The notes under the pieces were generated by a model, which was not told where the DNA came from, made no database searches, and was given only the letters and a program-made list of their open reading frames with translations. Made by a program: the position numbers and the translations under genes. A DNA stretch of 64,000 bases from Allomyces macrogynus ATCC 38327. Its lineage: Eukaryota > Blastocladiomycota > Blastocladiomycetes > Blastocladiales > Blastocladiaceae. Positions 1-10,996 of the stretch are shown piece after piece; position 1 is the first letter of the stretch, and every line of letters begins with the position of its first letter. The stretch is taken from positions 629,896 to 693,895 of the forward strand of contig GG745350.1 of assembly GCA_000151295.1 (NCBI GenBank), read 5' to 3'.

Positions 1-541
1 CGGTGCCGGTGGTGGTGGGGCCGCGCGCCACGTCGGCGCCGCCCACGATCGAGCCCGTGCTCGAAGTCTCGGAAAGTTTGTCGACGCTGCCGAGCGTGCG
101 TGGCCGCGCGAGTCGCACGGTGTCGGCCGTGTCGTTGCCGAGCACGCACGAGCTGGGTGCCGCGGTGGGGAAGCGTGGCGACGGGGTCGTGGATTCCGGG
201 TGGAGTGTGCAGGTCGGGGTGGTCGCGAGCGAGGCGCTGGATGGAGACGGTGGGGTGGGCGCGATGCGGCGGCTCGATGGAAGCGGACCGGACGCGCGCG
301 AGGTTGAGGTGGCGACTGGATGACGCTGGCGGACGCGGGGAATGGACTGGTGGAGTGGAGGTGGGGTGGGGGTTGGACGCGGTCGCGGAGGCCGCGTTCT
401 TTGGGTGTGTATCCGAAAAAATTGAAGTTTAGAGGATAGATAAAAATTGGTCTTGCTGCTCGACCGAACGCGGTGCACTTGTGTTGGGCGTCCTGGTTGC
501 AGGGAGGAAATTGCACCCTCAAACGGTTCCGCTAAATTCAT
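1..541 (-). CDS. Possible Ser/Thr/Pro-rich protein, partial (runs off window start)
   Basis: On the minus strand a frame is open from an ATG at 541 to the window edge, about 180 codons, with no stop. The part below about 430 is rich in Ser, Thr and Pro (for example GSVDKLSETSSTGSIVGG) and uses G/C-ending codons like the neighbours, so it may be a disordered region of a real protein. The 5' part (430-541) is AT-richer and looks more like leader or intron, so the true start is unknown. The plus strand also carries an open frame here (3-323) with similar composition, so strand choice is uncertain. No family recognised. Confidence 0.3.
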   Translation of the reverse strand, partial: MNLAEPFEGAISSLQPGRPTQVHRVRSSSKTNFYLSSKLQFFRIHTQRTRPPRPRPTPTPPPLHQSIPRVRQRHPVATSTSRASGPLPSSRRIAPTPPSPSSASLATTPTCTLHPESTTPSPRFPTAAPSSCVLGNDTADTVRLARPRTLGSVDKLSETSSTGSIVGGADVARGPTTTGT

Positions 542-584
542 GTCCCGCCTTCCCTTCCACAGTCGTCCCTCCAACATTCCAGTG

Positions 585-1755
585 TCAGCACCACCGTCCA
601 CCCGCCGTTGCTGTTGTCATCCGCGCCAACTCCGCCGCGAGTTCGCCGCGCCGCTGGTCGACGCGCGTCGCAATGTCGTTGAGCAGCGGGTGCGTCCACG
701 GGTCAATGGCCGTCTTCCACCAGGAAAAGCGCACGGGGATGGGCGTCCACAAGTGCACAGCCTCGTCGACGGTCACGACTTGGTGGGCCTCGATGCGCGG
801 GAACTGCCGCACTTGCTCGCTCTTGATGAGCGGAGAAACTGGCGTGGCCGTATCCCGCAGGTCCAGCACGCTCAACAGCTTGTGCAGCGCGTCGTCAACG
901 TCCTTGAACTCCTCGCGCGTCTTATCCTCGAAGTCGGCCGTCGCGACGCCCGAGTCGACTGGGTGCATGGCGTAGGGAGATTCGAGCGCAGGCGGCGTCG
1001 TCGCGGTCGAGGCCAGCGTCTCGGGATCGGCGGGCGCAAGCGAGCCCACGGGCGTGGTCGCCATGGACGACGAAGGCTCGAGATCCTCGAGCGCCGGCGG
1101 CGGTAGAAACGTATCAGAGTGTCGTGATGGCCATTCCGAGTCGGCCGCGAGGTACGCGAGCAGGAGGTCGTCGAGGAGGGGCGAAGAACCGCCTGGGGTG
1201 AGCACCGTCGCGCGAGGGGTGCCCTCAGCTGAAGATCCATGAGGAGATCGGACACGGACGCGAGAGCAAGTCGCTGGTCGACGTCGACTGCGCGCGGAGA
1301 CGCGGCGACTCGGGCGGCGTCACAAATTCATCCACATTCTCATTCTAGCGGCCAAAGCACGTTCAGTTTGGGTGCAACAGCAGAAGTTGACCACCAACAA
1401 GTATCGTCATGCGTACCTCTCGCGGCAAACCCATCAGCGACCCCTGGCCACCAACACACTTACTCGCCGGAATCGCGCGACTCTCCTCTTCATACTCGGC
1501 AATATGCACGCCGCGCAATGTCCGGTTCTCGTCCTGCACGACACGGACCACGCGCTTGAGTTCGCGGATCGTCACGCGCAGTCGCACGTGCTACCGCTCG
1601 CGGGCGTGCGCCTTGCCCTTGGCGCGCGCGAGCTGCAATTCCGACCGGTGCAGCTGGTCCTGGAGTTTCTCCACCTTGTGCGAGTAGTGGTTGACGAGTC
1701 CCGTCGCGGCCAAATCGAGCTGGTGCCGCAGGTCGTCGATCAGGAGCCAGATGGT
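585..1755 (-). CDS. Coiled-coil protein candidate, multi-exon, with an in-frame TAG
   Basis: Three coding blocks read on the minus strand. The first, about 1755-1464, is a charged helical stretch (HKVEKLQDQLHRSELQLAR, then RELKRVVRVVQDENRTLR) typical of a coiled coil, but a TAG (1593-1591) interrupts it in frame. The second, 1344-1260, reads NENVDEFVTPPESPRLRAQS. The third, 1192-585, continues RGSSPLLDDLLLAYLAADSEW and ends in TGA. The 67-nt intron 1193-1259 (GTCCGT...CCCCAG) joins blocks two and three in phase. The GTAAGT donor after block one (intron 1345-1463) is out of phase with block two; a GTT donor 9 nt downstream would be in phase. The 5' end is unresolved. No family recognised. The TAG could be a CAG (Gln) to TAG change, a sequence error, or a sign of decay. 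Confidence 0.4.
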
Positions 1756-1982
1756 TGCGGGGCGCACAGTGCGTAATCAGGCTGTTCGAATGGAGAAGTG
1801 GGTCAGCGGATGGGAGAAGAGGGTCAGCGAGATGGGACAGTGCGGGGAAGTGGCCAGCAATTTGAGCAAGACCGGCGTCGACGACAGATCAAGGCTCACG
1901 CGGACTCAAGCCGATTGACCACGAACAACGACCCAACCGTCGCCGCGGACCGAGCCCAAACGAACCAACCGCCCGCATCGAC

Positions 1983-3742
1983 ATGGCGCAAGCACCTCGA
2001 GATATCCCCGGGTTTTACTGGGACCCCGAGACCAAGCGCTACTACCGAGTGACCAAGGACCACCCCGGACCGGCCGTCAGCTCTTCCTCCACTTCGAGGC
2101 CAGAACCAGGAACGAACCCGAAGGGCGACAATGGACCAAGTCGCAAGCGTGCTCGAGTCACACTGCGGTACCAAGTTCCGTTGACAGCATGGTGCGGCAC
2201 CCGACGATCGTCGCTCTGGGTCGGCACGCAAGGTGATCGCGCCGTGTCGGCCGGACTCCCGCTCCCAAGGCTCGTCGGACAGCGAGAGCTGTTTGGCCGT
2301 CAAGTCAGCGCACAATGGAACCAATCGGTGTTTCGGCGTGCGCTGTTGCAGCCGCATCCGCTGCCACCTCAAGAACCGACAGTCGTCGCGGACTGGGCGG
2401 AGAAGAGAGTGCACGGCCGCCGCCACGCCCGGGAGCCAACCGCCGATGCAAACACGGTGGAGAAGAGAGAGCATGACCGTCTCGTTTGGTCCGTGCCGTG
2501 CGCTGTGCAAGGCCGGTCCCCGCGCGCCGCATTTGATCGGACCACGGGCTGCTTGTTTTTTTCGGACGCGGTCAACGTGAGGTGCGCTGCCTCGGTTATA
2601 GCCGCTCATTCTCATCCCGTGGACAGTTCTCTGATTCAGAATGTGGGATCCTTGTCAGGGCGACCCGTCTACTTGATTTGGCCCACTCGCCGGTCGTCGA
2701 CCACGACGTCGTGGGCCACTTTGATTCGGACATTGTCGCACTGGAAACACTGCACAACGCGCGCATGCTGCTGTATGTAGCACTCGTTCCTCTCTACCAA
2801 TACAAGTCCATTCCAATTGACCCCTTCTCCGCTTTCCTGATCAGAGTCGGTCTCCTCGGCGGCCAACGCTCGTCGGGCCGCGTGCACCTCTGTGGCATCC
2901 ACCCAAACGGCCAACTCGCACTTCACCAGCCGAAACCCTTTGCCACGATCACGCTCAAAAACATGTCCTGCTGGACGGCCACCGCGCACCCTACCCCCAC
3001 CACTTCCGGCCTCGACGTCGCAATCGGATCCACGCGCACCGTGCAAGTCTCGCGCATTGACCCGACCGGCCGCGCCGTCGCGACCGCCATCCTCACGACC
3101 CTCTCGGACCCGCTCGCGCTGCACTGGTCCCACGACCACTGGGACCTCTTATGGGTCGGGCAGCGCGACGGGTTCGTACATCTCGTTGACGTGCGCGTCC
3201 CAGCCGTACGGACGCACTTGGCGCGCGCAGCCGCCGCATCAATTCAGCCGTCCGTGCCAGTCGTGCCGGATACGGCGCGAACGCGAGGGTGGATCGCGCA
3301 GCCGACGGTGCCGGCGTCGCCGGTCTCAGCGATCCAGAGTCACGGATACGACGTGTATGCGCTGCACCGCGACGGGTCAATGCGCGCGCTGTTGCCGGGT
3401 CATGGCGCGATCGAGGTTGTGAGGCCGTGTCCGGGAGCGGAGAGGGGGGAGACGTTGCTGTACCCGCTGGGGATGGGGGCGACGCCGATGGGGGTCGTGG
3501 CGGCGCAGCCGGTGGGGGAACCGTGGGTAAGGGTCGCCGGACAGAAGGTGGTGCAAGTGATTGGTGGAGGCGGTGATGCACAGCGGATCACGGCGTGTCC
3601 GGACTTGGTCGCGGTGCCCGCGGATGCGATTTCGCGCAGGGCGTTTGAGATGGCGACGGCAGATCCGGACGATGATTTTTTGGATGAGTTCTGCAATTCG
3701 GTCGTTGGGGTGCATTCGAATGGGTTTGTCTTTGCCCAATAG
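1983..3742 (+). CDS. DCAF4-like WD-repeat protein (CUL4-DDB1 adaptor type)
   Basis: The N-terminus after the ATG at 1983 reads DIPGFYWDPETKRYYRV, the signature that opens DCAF4/WDR21 proteins (human LPGFYFDPEKKRYFRL). Family members bind DDB1 and are putative substrate receptors of CUL4 ubiquitin ligases. The 3' exon, open from about 2582 to the TAG at 3740-3742, carries beta-propeller-like segments: LLWVGQRDGFVHLVDVR (compare RSGEIFAIDLR in DCAF4) and AIQSHGYDVYALHRDGSMR. The reading frame changes between about 2150 and 2600, so at least one or two introns lie there; I could not fix those boundaries. The C-terminus is acidic (DPDDDFLDEF). It converges on UPF2 with a 376-bp spacer. Family assignment rests on the N-terminal motif and one propeller strand and is moderately sure. 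Confidence 0.65.
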
Positions 3743-4118
3743 AATCGTTGTGATTGGGTGTGGAATGCGGCCGTGGCCAGCTTGAATCCGTGCCGTGCCA
3801 GGGAAATCATTAAACGAACGTGAGCTAGCAAAACATATATCAACCAATCGAAACGCAATCACGGCACCGCGGGCCCAAAGATCTCGGATACCCTTGGCGT
3901 TGGCGCCTGCACCCCGCGCGCGGCAAGCGGTCAGGCTCCCGCGATGGGACCGGTGATCGCACCGGCTGGGGTAGACAGGCGCACAGTGCAAAAACGGGGA
4001 TACCGTCCCCCACGCTTCGTTTGATCGAGCCCGCAAAACAAGCTGCTGACCCGACAAAGCTGCTCCGCGCGTCCGCGGATTGTGTGCAGTAGACGCAAAC
4101 ACGTCGTGCTCATGCGCA
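3743..4118. other. Convergent intergenic spacer
   Basis: This 376-bp stretch lies between the stop of the DCAF4-like gene and the stop of UPF2. I see no coding frame with family resemblance; it should hold both 3' UTRs and polyadenylation sites. Confidence 0.6.
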
Positions 4119-7100
4119 TCACGTCCGTCCACGTGCCCCCGAATTCGACCACAGCACGCGCTTTCCGCCCTGCCGTCCACCGGCACCCGCGTTCGCCGCC
4201 GCAACCTCGGCCGCGCGCTCCTCTAGCTCGCGCCGCTCGTATTTCAGCACGTAGCTCTTGAGCTCAAGCCGTTCAGCCTCTTCGCGCGCGCGAATCTGCG
4301 CTACATGCTGCGCGAGTTCCGAGTCCTCGGGCACCGTGAACTCGCGCGTGACCACCTTGGCGCCGCGCTTGGTGAGCAGTGCGAGGGACGGTTCCGCAGA
4401 CGACGACGTGTTAGCGGCAGCGCCAGGTACGGCACGGGTCGCGGCCGCATGCCGGTCCGGAATGGCGATGGCCGTGACGGCGACGGGCCGGCGGCGGGAC
4501 GATGGGTCGGGGCGCTCAGACATGAGGAGTTGGAGTTCGCGGTCGAGCATGGCGGATTCGTCCTCTTCTGCCTCGTCTTCGTCCTCCTCGTCGTCGTCGT
4601 CATCGAGGTCGTCGAGGTCGCTCAGGTCGCTCAAATCGTCGTCGAGATCGTCGTCGGAATCGGAAAGGTCCGACTCATCGTCGTCCTCATCCTCCTCGTC
4701 GTCGCTCTCACCGAGTCCGTCGGAGCCGGCGTCGCTCAGATCGGCCTCGCCGGCACCCTCGCCCGTCAGGTCTGGCTCGGCGTCGTCGATGTCGGCTGCG
4801 TCGGCGGCGGTCGGCGACGTGACCGTCTCCTGCTGCTTGGCCTGTTTGCCAACGAGTTCCTGCGCGGCCTCGACGGCCTCCTCGTAGGTCATGCGCTTCA
4901 TTTTTGGGCGCAGCGTCTATTCGAAAACGGCTGATGTCAATTTGTGCGCTTGCATTGGGCATGTCGCGACGGTGACCTAGCGTACCTCGAACAGGTCCTG
5001 CACGACAAACTCGACGTCCATGGGCAGCGGGTTTTTGCAGACGATGTAGAGCTACAAAGCGGAGTGAAATCGCCGTGGGTGGCGTCAGAAACGGCCAGCA
5101 TCGCGCGCAACAGATTTACAAAAAAAAGCGAGTACCTGGAACATGATCAAGAACCGGTCGAGCCGGACCTTGTTCAAGCGCGCGCCGCACACGTCGAGCA
5201 GTGCCGCGACGAGTCGGATCCGGAAAAACTCGGTGGGCCCGTCCTTGAACGGGAACGAAATGAGCAACTCGAGCACGGCAAAGATGAGGTTGCCGTCGAC
5301 CACAAAGGCGTTGTACAAGTGGCCCAAAAACGCGGTCTTCATCGTGCGCATCTGGTTCTCTTGGTAGTTGTTGCGCTACAAAATTCGCAGCGGCGAGTTA
5401 GAAAAGCGCAAACAGCGCTAGAACGACCGCGGATCCGAATGCGTGCCTCCATAGCCGACTTGATATACTCGATCAAGTTGTCGACAACGTAAATGCCCAA
5501 GTCCGGGTGGTACACACACAGACCGGCAAGCACCGCGGCAACATGTTCGAGCTGGTGAAATTTCACGCCCTTGAGTTTCGAGAACCGCTTGACCATCAAA
5601 TCCATGATGGCCTCGTCGGCCCACGCAAACTTGCGCAACTGCATGATCGTGTACTTGACGCGCGGCTTGGTCAGTTCCGTGAACAAGTACAAGATGTACT
5701 CTTCCTCGGGCGATCGCTCCTTCTTCTTGATGGCCCCACTCCCCGGCGTTCGCGGCTGGCACGCGGCCTGTGCGCTCTCGACCATCAACACGAGCCGCGT
5801 ATCCGTGAGCCGTTTCTTGATCCGCGTCACCCACTCGAGCACCTCCGCCATGCGCGCGTTGGTCGCCGGGTCGGCGAGCAGGAACCGGCCACACCCTTCG
5901 AGGAAATGGCTCAGCGTCTCGACATTCGACGGCGTCACATTCTCGAGCAGCAGTTTCAGGTTGAAAAAGACGACCGGTGCCGGCGCCAGCCGGAACTTGA
6001 CGAGTTCACTCAAGTACCGGGCCGAGACGAGTTTCGCATTGGATGCGTCCAAGGCCGCGGGGCCCGCAAGCTGGCGCGTGGTCCGGATCTGCCGGCGGAA
6101 CGTGCGGTCGAGCTCGTCAATCACGAGGTCGGCGATTTCAAACCGTTTCAGAATCGCGAGTAAGCGCGCGTAGAGCGCGACCATGTCGCCACGCTGCCGC
6201 ACGTCGACAAGAACGCGCGCAAGCCGACGCTGCGCCTTGCGCGTGTTGTAGTAGCAAAATTCCACGGCGGCTTGGTCGATCAGGGCCGGGTTGTCACAGT
6301 GCGGGAGTCGGCTCAGGAGCGCGGCAAGTTGCGACGCCGAACTCGAGTCTTCTTCCTCCTCGTCGTCGCCTTGCGCGTCGTCTTCTTCGGCGTCGAGTCG
6401 GCTCTTGCCTTGGTCGGCGTCGTCGTCGTCCTCTAAGGTCTCGAGCGACACAGGCGGCTTTTCGTCCATGGTGGCAGGAGCGGCATCCGACGCCTTATCC
6501 CCGGCCTGATCCCCCGCGTCCTCGCCGTCATCCGCGGCTCGCACGGGCATCGAGAGCCCCGCCGCCGCGACGGCCGCCGCAGCCGCCTTGAGCGTCTTGG
6601 CCGTCTGCAGCAGCGCCGGTGGCAACATCAATTCCAGTTCCGGCAAATCCTGGTAAAACGCGCGGTCCTCGTCGTCGTCCCACAGCCCCGAATCCAATTT
6701 CCGCTCCATCTTGTGCAGCGTGATTGACGTGCCCGACGCCTGTTCCGCATCCTCGTCCCCCTTGGCATCAAACACGGGCATTTGCCGGTCGAGGTACGTG
6801 GCCAAGATCTGCGCCTGCGTCGAGAGCGTCTCAAACACGCGCTGGTCGCGATCGAGCCGCTGCCGCATATCTTCGGGCGCCTCGGTCCCGCGCTCAAACG
6901 CCCACTCGCGCGCCTTGTGCTGTAATTTCGCGAGCGCGCGCTGGTCAGACGTGAGCCGCTTGATGAGCTGGTCGAAGTACTTGTTCACGGCCTTGCTGAG
7001 CTTGGTCTGAATCACGGGCGGCGCGAGCGTCTCGGCCGGGTCTGGCGTGTGGCCGGGTGGCGGGTCGGCTGGTTCGGTGAAGAGCACGGGCGCGTAGAAG

Positions 7101-7912
7101 CGCACGAGCGTTGCGAGCAGCGGTAGGTTGGCGTGCGTGCGGTCCACGAGCAGTTCCTGGATCAGCGCGAGAAACTTGTCGTCGGCCACTTCCTGCGGCG
7201 CGCGCGTGTCGCGTCCGCGCGGTTTGGCGACAATGGTCGTGGGCGTCGACGAGCCGTCGCCGAGCGAGTCTGGGATCGTGTTCCCGGCCATGGGCTGCAG
7301 GAGGCCCACGAGGTACAGATCGGTTAAGACGCGCAGTAACGGCTTGTTCTTGGCGAGCCGTTCGCGCTCGGCCTTTTCGAGCGTCGCGTCGCTCACGGCG
7401 GTCGCGGGTGCCGTCATGGTCGTTCCCGGCGCGGTCGCGCCGCCAGGCTTGAGCGCGCACGCGCCGATCAGCGCGTCGACGAACCCAGGCGTGAACTGGG
7501 CTGTGAACCGGCGGTGCAGCTGGCACGTAATCGCAAGGATCGCGTCCAAGTCGGCAACTGGCAGTTTCCGTCCCGACGTGAAGTTTTCGAGGAGCGCCGA
7601 CGTGATCTCGGCCAGGTACTTGTCGACCTTGAGTTTCGCGAGCTCGGCGAGCAGCGTGGCGACATTATCGGCCGTGACGAGCCGCAGTTTCTTGAAGAAG
7701 GTCATGTTCTTTTTCATGTTTGCGTCGAGGTTCGCAGCGCGACCGTGGGCGGCGCGCTGCGTAAGCGCAGCGAGGTTGGCTCGGCGCGCATCGCGGAACG
7801 ACGCGAGGCGCTGCTCGTCGGCGGCGGAGACGGGTCCGGGCGCAGTGGTCGCCGGCGACGTCGGGTCGTCCATGGTTGACGGGTCGGGTGGCGGGTCGTT
7901 TGTCGAATCCAT
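4119..7912 (-). CDS. UPF2: UPF2, nonsense-mediated mRNA decay factor
   Basis: Exons on the complement: 7912-5447, 5375-5136, 5051-4986, 4916-4119, giving 1189 aa. UPF2 bridges UPF1 and the UPF3-bound exon junction complex in the cytoplasm. Three MIF4G-type helical regions are visible: one near the N-terminus (NMKKNMTFFKKLR), a second around EFCYYNTRKAQRRLARVL, and a third spanning LAGLCVYHPDLGIYVVDNL and exon 2 (FLGHLYNAF, FFRIRLVAALLDVCG). Exons 3-4 give FETLRPKMKRMTYEEAVEAA, matching LELLRPKIK of the human protein. A long Asp/Glu-Ser tract (about residues 990-1050) precedes a C-terminal UPF1-binding-like segment with VPEDSELAQHV. Length is close to human UPF2 (1272). The start is the ATG at 7912; upstream in-frame codons are non-ATG. 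Intron 1 uses a GC donor. Confidence 0.93.
5376..5446 (-). other. GC-AG intron in UPF2
   Basis: Donor GCACGC follows ATG GAG and the acceptor is TTTTGTAG; length 71 nt, phase 0. Splicing gives AME|RNNYQENQMR, which aligns without gaps to the human MEVNxPKFNQRR segment. The canonical alternative (GTTTGC donor, 38 nt) would insert 11 residues into this conserved helix. Confidence 0.8.
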
Positions 7913-8494
7913 CACGAGGGCCAATCACACCAACAGGCGCCGATCATGAGCGCGTAAACGGTGGACAAGATTGTTGCGGCCAGTGCGCGCGAGCCGGATC
8001 ACGTTGCGGTCGGCTTACAGCTGTCGTGCGCGCGGTCAAGGCTGTGGAGGGTTGGTCGCAGTGATTGAGAGCAGCAGCGATGAACGCAGAGGATCGCAAG
8101 CTGTCCACGGCAGGGCAGAGTGCGGTCAGGCGCAAGTCACGGTCGTCACTGGACCGACAACAACATCTCGACCCAACCACTGCGCTCCACCTCCATCGTG
8201 CCATCAATCAACCGACCGCGCTTGACGCCGGTAGTTCCTCCGAGCCGGCGCCAACCAATGATACCCGAAACCTGCAACGCGCGCGCGCGTGTGGCGATGT
8301 GTGCGCCGCGAGTTCGCGCCATGGACCCGCGGGCGACCCACCTCGTCGACGGCAATGCATAAATAAAGCGCCGGCCCGCCGCTCGCTCCAAGTGCATTCA
8401 TCCTCTCCATTGCAAAGTACCAGCAACTAGTCCCCAGCCGCTTGCAGTATCTCGCTCACCACGCACTCCTCCGGTTCAAGTTGCCACATCCACT
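7913..8494. other. Divergent intergenic region (UPF2 / GGT1 promoters)
   Basis: 582 bp between two divergently transcribed start codons. It contains a TATA-like element near 8359 for the GGT gene; no coding frame here resembles a known family. Confidence 0.6.
8359..8367 (+). promoter_or_regulatory. TATA-like box of the first GGT gene
   Basis: ATAAATAAA in an otherwise GC-rich region, 128-136 nt before the proposed ATG at 8495. Placement suits a core promoter with a leader of about 100 nt. Function is inferred from sequence only. Confidence 0.4.
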
Positions 8495-10630
8495 ATGGTA
8501 TTGCCGGTCCAGCTGCTCGTCGAGATTGCACAATTTCAAGCTGATCAATTCGATGGGGCTCGTTTGCGCACCCCGTAGTCGGCATCTGTGACAGCACCCG
8601 TTACGTTCCTGCCGGGCAACCAAGTGCCCGTCAACTTCTGGTCCCGCCGGTCGGCCGTGTTCGGTCGCCGGTACATGGTCGCGTCGTCGCAGCCGTTTGC
8701 GACGCATGCGGGCGTCAAGATTCTTGAGCGCGGTGGTAACGCGGCCGACGCGGCTGTGGCCGTGGCCGCGACGCTGAACGTGACAGGTTCGTTGTTTGCT
8801 GGCTCTGATTCTTCGGTGATGGGAAAAGTGACCTTGGCTCTTGCTTGGAATAGAGCCTGGATCGTGCGGGATCGGCGGCGACATGTTCTGTCTCTTTTTC
8901 AATGCCAAGGACGGCACGGTATAATTACTCCGCGTTTCTCGACCGGAAATAGTGACCATGGATCGCTGACCATCGTTCGCTTATTTGCAGGTCAAGGCCA
9001 TCAACGGTAGTGGCCACTCGCCGCAGGCGCTGACGCTCGACCTCGTTCGCGCGCGCCACCCGGACGCGGCCGACCGCATCCCCGCCGACTCGCCGCTGGC
9101 CATCACCGTCCCCGGCGCCGTCGCCGGCTGGGCCGACACGGTGTCACGGTTTGGATCCGGCAAGTTCGCCCTTGGCGACCTGCTCGCGCCCGCCATTGAT
9201 CTCGCCGAGAACGGGTACCCGGTCTCGCAACTCATGGCGCGGCAGTGGTCCGGCAGCCAGAACCGGCTCCTCGCCGCGTCGCCCAACGGTGCCGAAATGC
9301 TGCTGCGCGATCCCGTCACGGGCGAGCCGCGTGCGCCGCGCGAGGGCGAGGTGATGCGGCTGCCCAACTTGGCTCATACGCTGCGCATTATTGCCGCGCA
9401 GGGGCCCGCCGGGTTCTACACGGGTCCGGTCGCCGAGGCAATTGTCGACGTCGTGCAGTCGCTGGGCGGGGTCATGACGCTTGGGGATCTCGCGATGCAC
9501 CGGTCGGCGTTCACAGACCCGATTTCGATCGATTATGCGGGGCACCGGTTGTGGGAGTGTGCGCCTAATGGCCAAGGTTCGCTTCTCCACCCACGCTTTC
9601 CCCGATGGTGCCGGTTTTGACTCTGTTTCTCCACCCACCAGGTCTGGTCGCGCTCATTGCCCTCGGCATCCTCGACCGCGCGCACGCCCTCGGCCTTATG
9701 CCCGAGCGCATGGAAGACCAACTCGCCGCGCAAATCCGCGAGCACCCGGATCAGCCCAACGTGCCGACGCAGTACGCGAACTACCTGATCCAGGCGCTGC
9801 GGTTCGCGTTTGCCGACGCGCAGGCGTGGATCACCGACCCGGCCGTCCTCCCGCCATCGGAAACCGTCGCGACGCTCTTGTCCCCCGCCGTTCTCGACGT
9901 GCGCGCGCGCCAACTCGTTGCTGACACGCCCGACCTCGCCCCGACGCCACTCGTCTACCCGCCCGGCGGCGCGCCGCGGTTCTCGTCCGACACGGTCTAT
10001 TTCTGTGTGGGCGATGCCGAGGGCAACGCCTGCTCGTTCATTTTCAGCAACTACCAAGGTTTCGGGAACGCGGCGGTGCCGAAAGGGTACGGGTTCACCT
10101 TGCAGAACCGCGGCGCCAATTTCGACTTGGATCCGCGGTCGATCAATGTGGTGGCCCCGCACAAGCGGCCGTACCATACGATCATTCCGGCCATGCTCAC
10201 GACGCCGACGAGCAGCAACGCGAAGCTGATTTCGGCATACGGCGTGATGGGCGGGTTCAATCAGCCGCAGGGGCACGTGCAGGTGCTGTTGCAGTATTTG
10301 GCCGGGAAAGCGACGGGGCTCAAGGACCCGCAGCTCGCGATTGATTCGCCGCGGTTGTGTTTGCAGCCAGAGGAGAACGCCGAGGGGGTGCTGGAAGACG
10401 GCGAGCAGAAGACGATTGCACCCGTGGATGTCGAGGAGGGGATGTTGACGGCCGAGCAGTTTACGGAATTGCGCGCCAAGGGGCACGTGCTGCGCGAAGT
10501 GAAGGGCGCGGGGCGCGGCGTGTTTGGTCGCGGGCAGTGGGCGGGCCGGTTGCGGAATGAGAACGGTGGGGAGACGGGGTGGATTGGCGCGTCGGATGGG
10601 CGCGCAGATGGGTGCGCGTTTGGGTGGTAA
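8495..10630 (+). CDS. Gamma-glutamyltransferase / glutathione hydrolase, copy 1
   Basis: Exons 8495-8497, 8579-8786, 8854-8918, 8991-9576, 9642-10630; 616 aa. The Ntn-hydrolase family cleaves or transfers the gamma-glutamyl group of glutathione and conjugates after self-cleavage into two subunits. Diagnostic stretches are [44 protein letters not shown], and around the processing site [20 protein letters not shown], where the Thr at about residue 405 is the expected catalytic N-terminal nucleophile of the small subunit. [16 protein letters not shown] near the C-terminus is also typical. No signal peptide or membrane anchor is visible, so it is probably intracellular. The first coding exon is only the ATG, followed directly by an 81-nt intron; the next gene has the same arrangement. 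Sub-family (GGT versus YwrD-like) is not settled. Confidence 0.93.
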
Positions 10631-10996
10631 CGCGCCTTGGTGGGTGCCTTGGTGGATTGGACAGTTTTGTTGTCTCATACATACATTATCATTCGTGAAG
10701 GATTGGTCACTTGTTCCAAAGACCTTAGCGCCCATTCTCTTTCCTCTTTCGTCTTGAATGGAAGAGCTGGATTGCCACATGGAAGGCGTCGTCTCGCGAC
10801 CCTGAAGCTGGCAGCGAGCGCCGACCACAAGTCGCGCTCTGTTTATGGGGATACCGCCCCTCCTGCCCCGTCGCCTGCTTCCCGTGGTTCAAATATCGCG
10901 CCGGCCCCAGCACTCGCGTTTTCTCCACCTTGAGGACGGCAGGCCACCACACTCCGTTCTTTATCCATACCCGTCCCACGCGCTACAGCAACAGCC
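10631..10996. other. Spacer between tandem GGT genes
   Basis: 366 bp separating the stop of GGT copy 1 and the start of copy 2; it should contain a terminator and a promoter. I see no extra gene. Confidence 0.6.

Noticed and set aside
1591..1593. Reassignment of TAG to glutamine in this genome
   Set aside because: TAG is the natural terminal stop of GGT copy 2, the TTD14-like gene, AMP deaminase and prolyl oligopeptidase.
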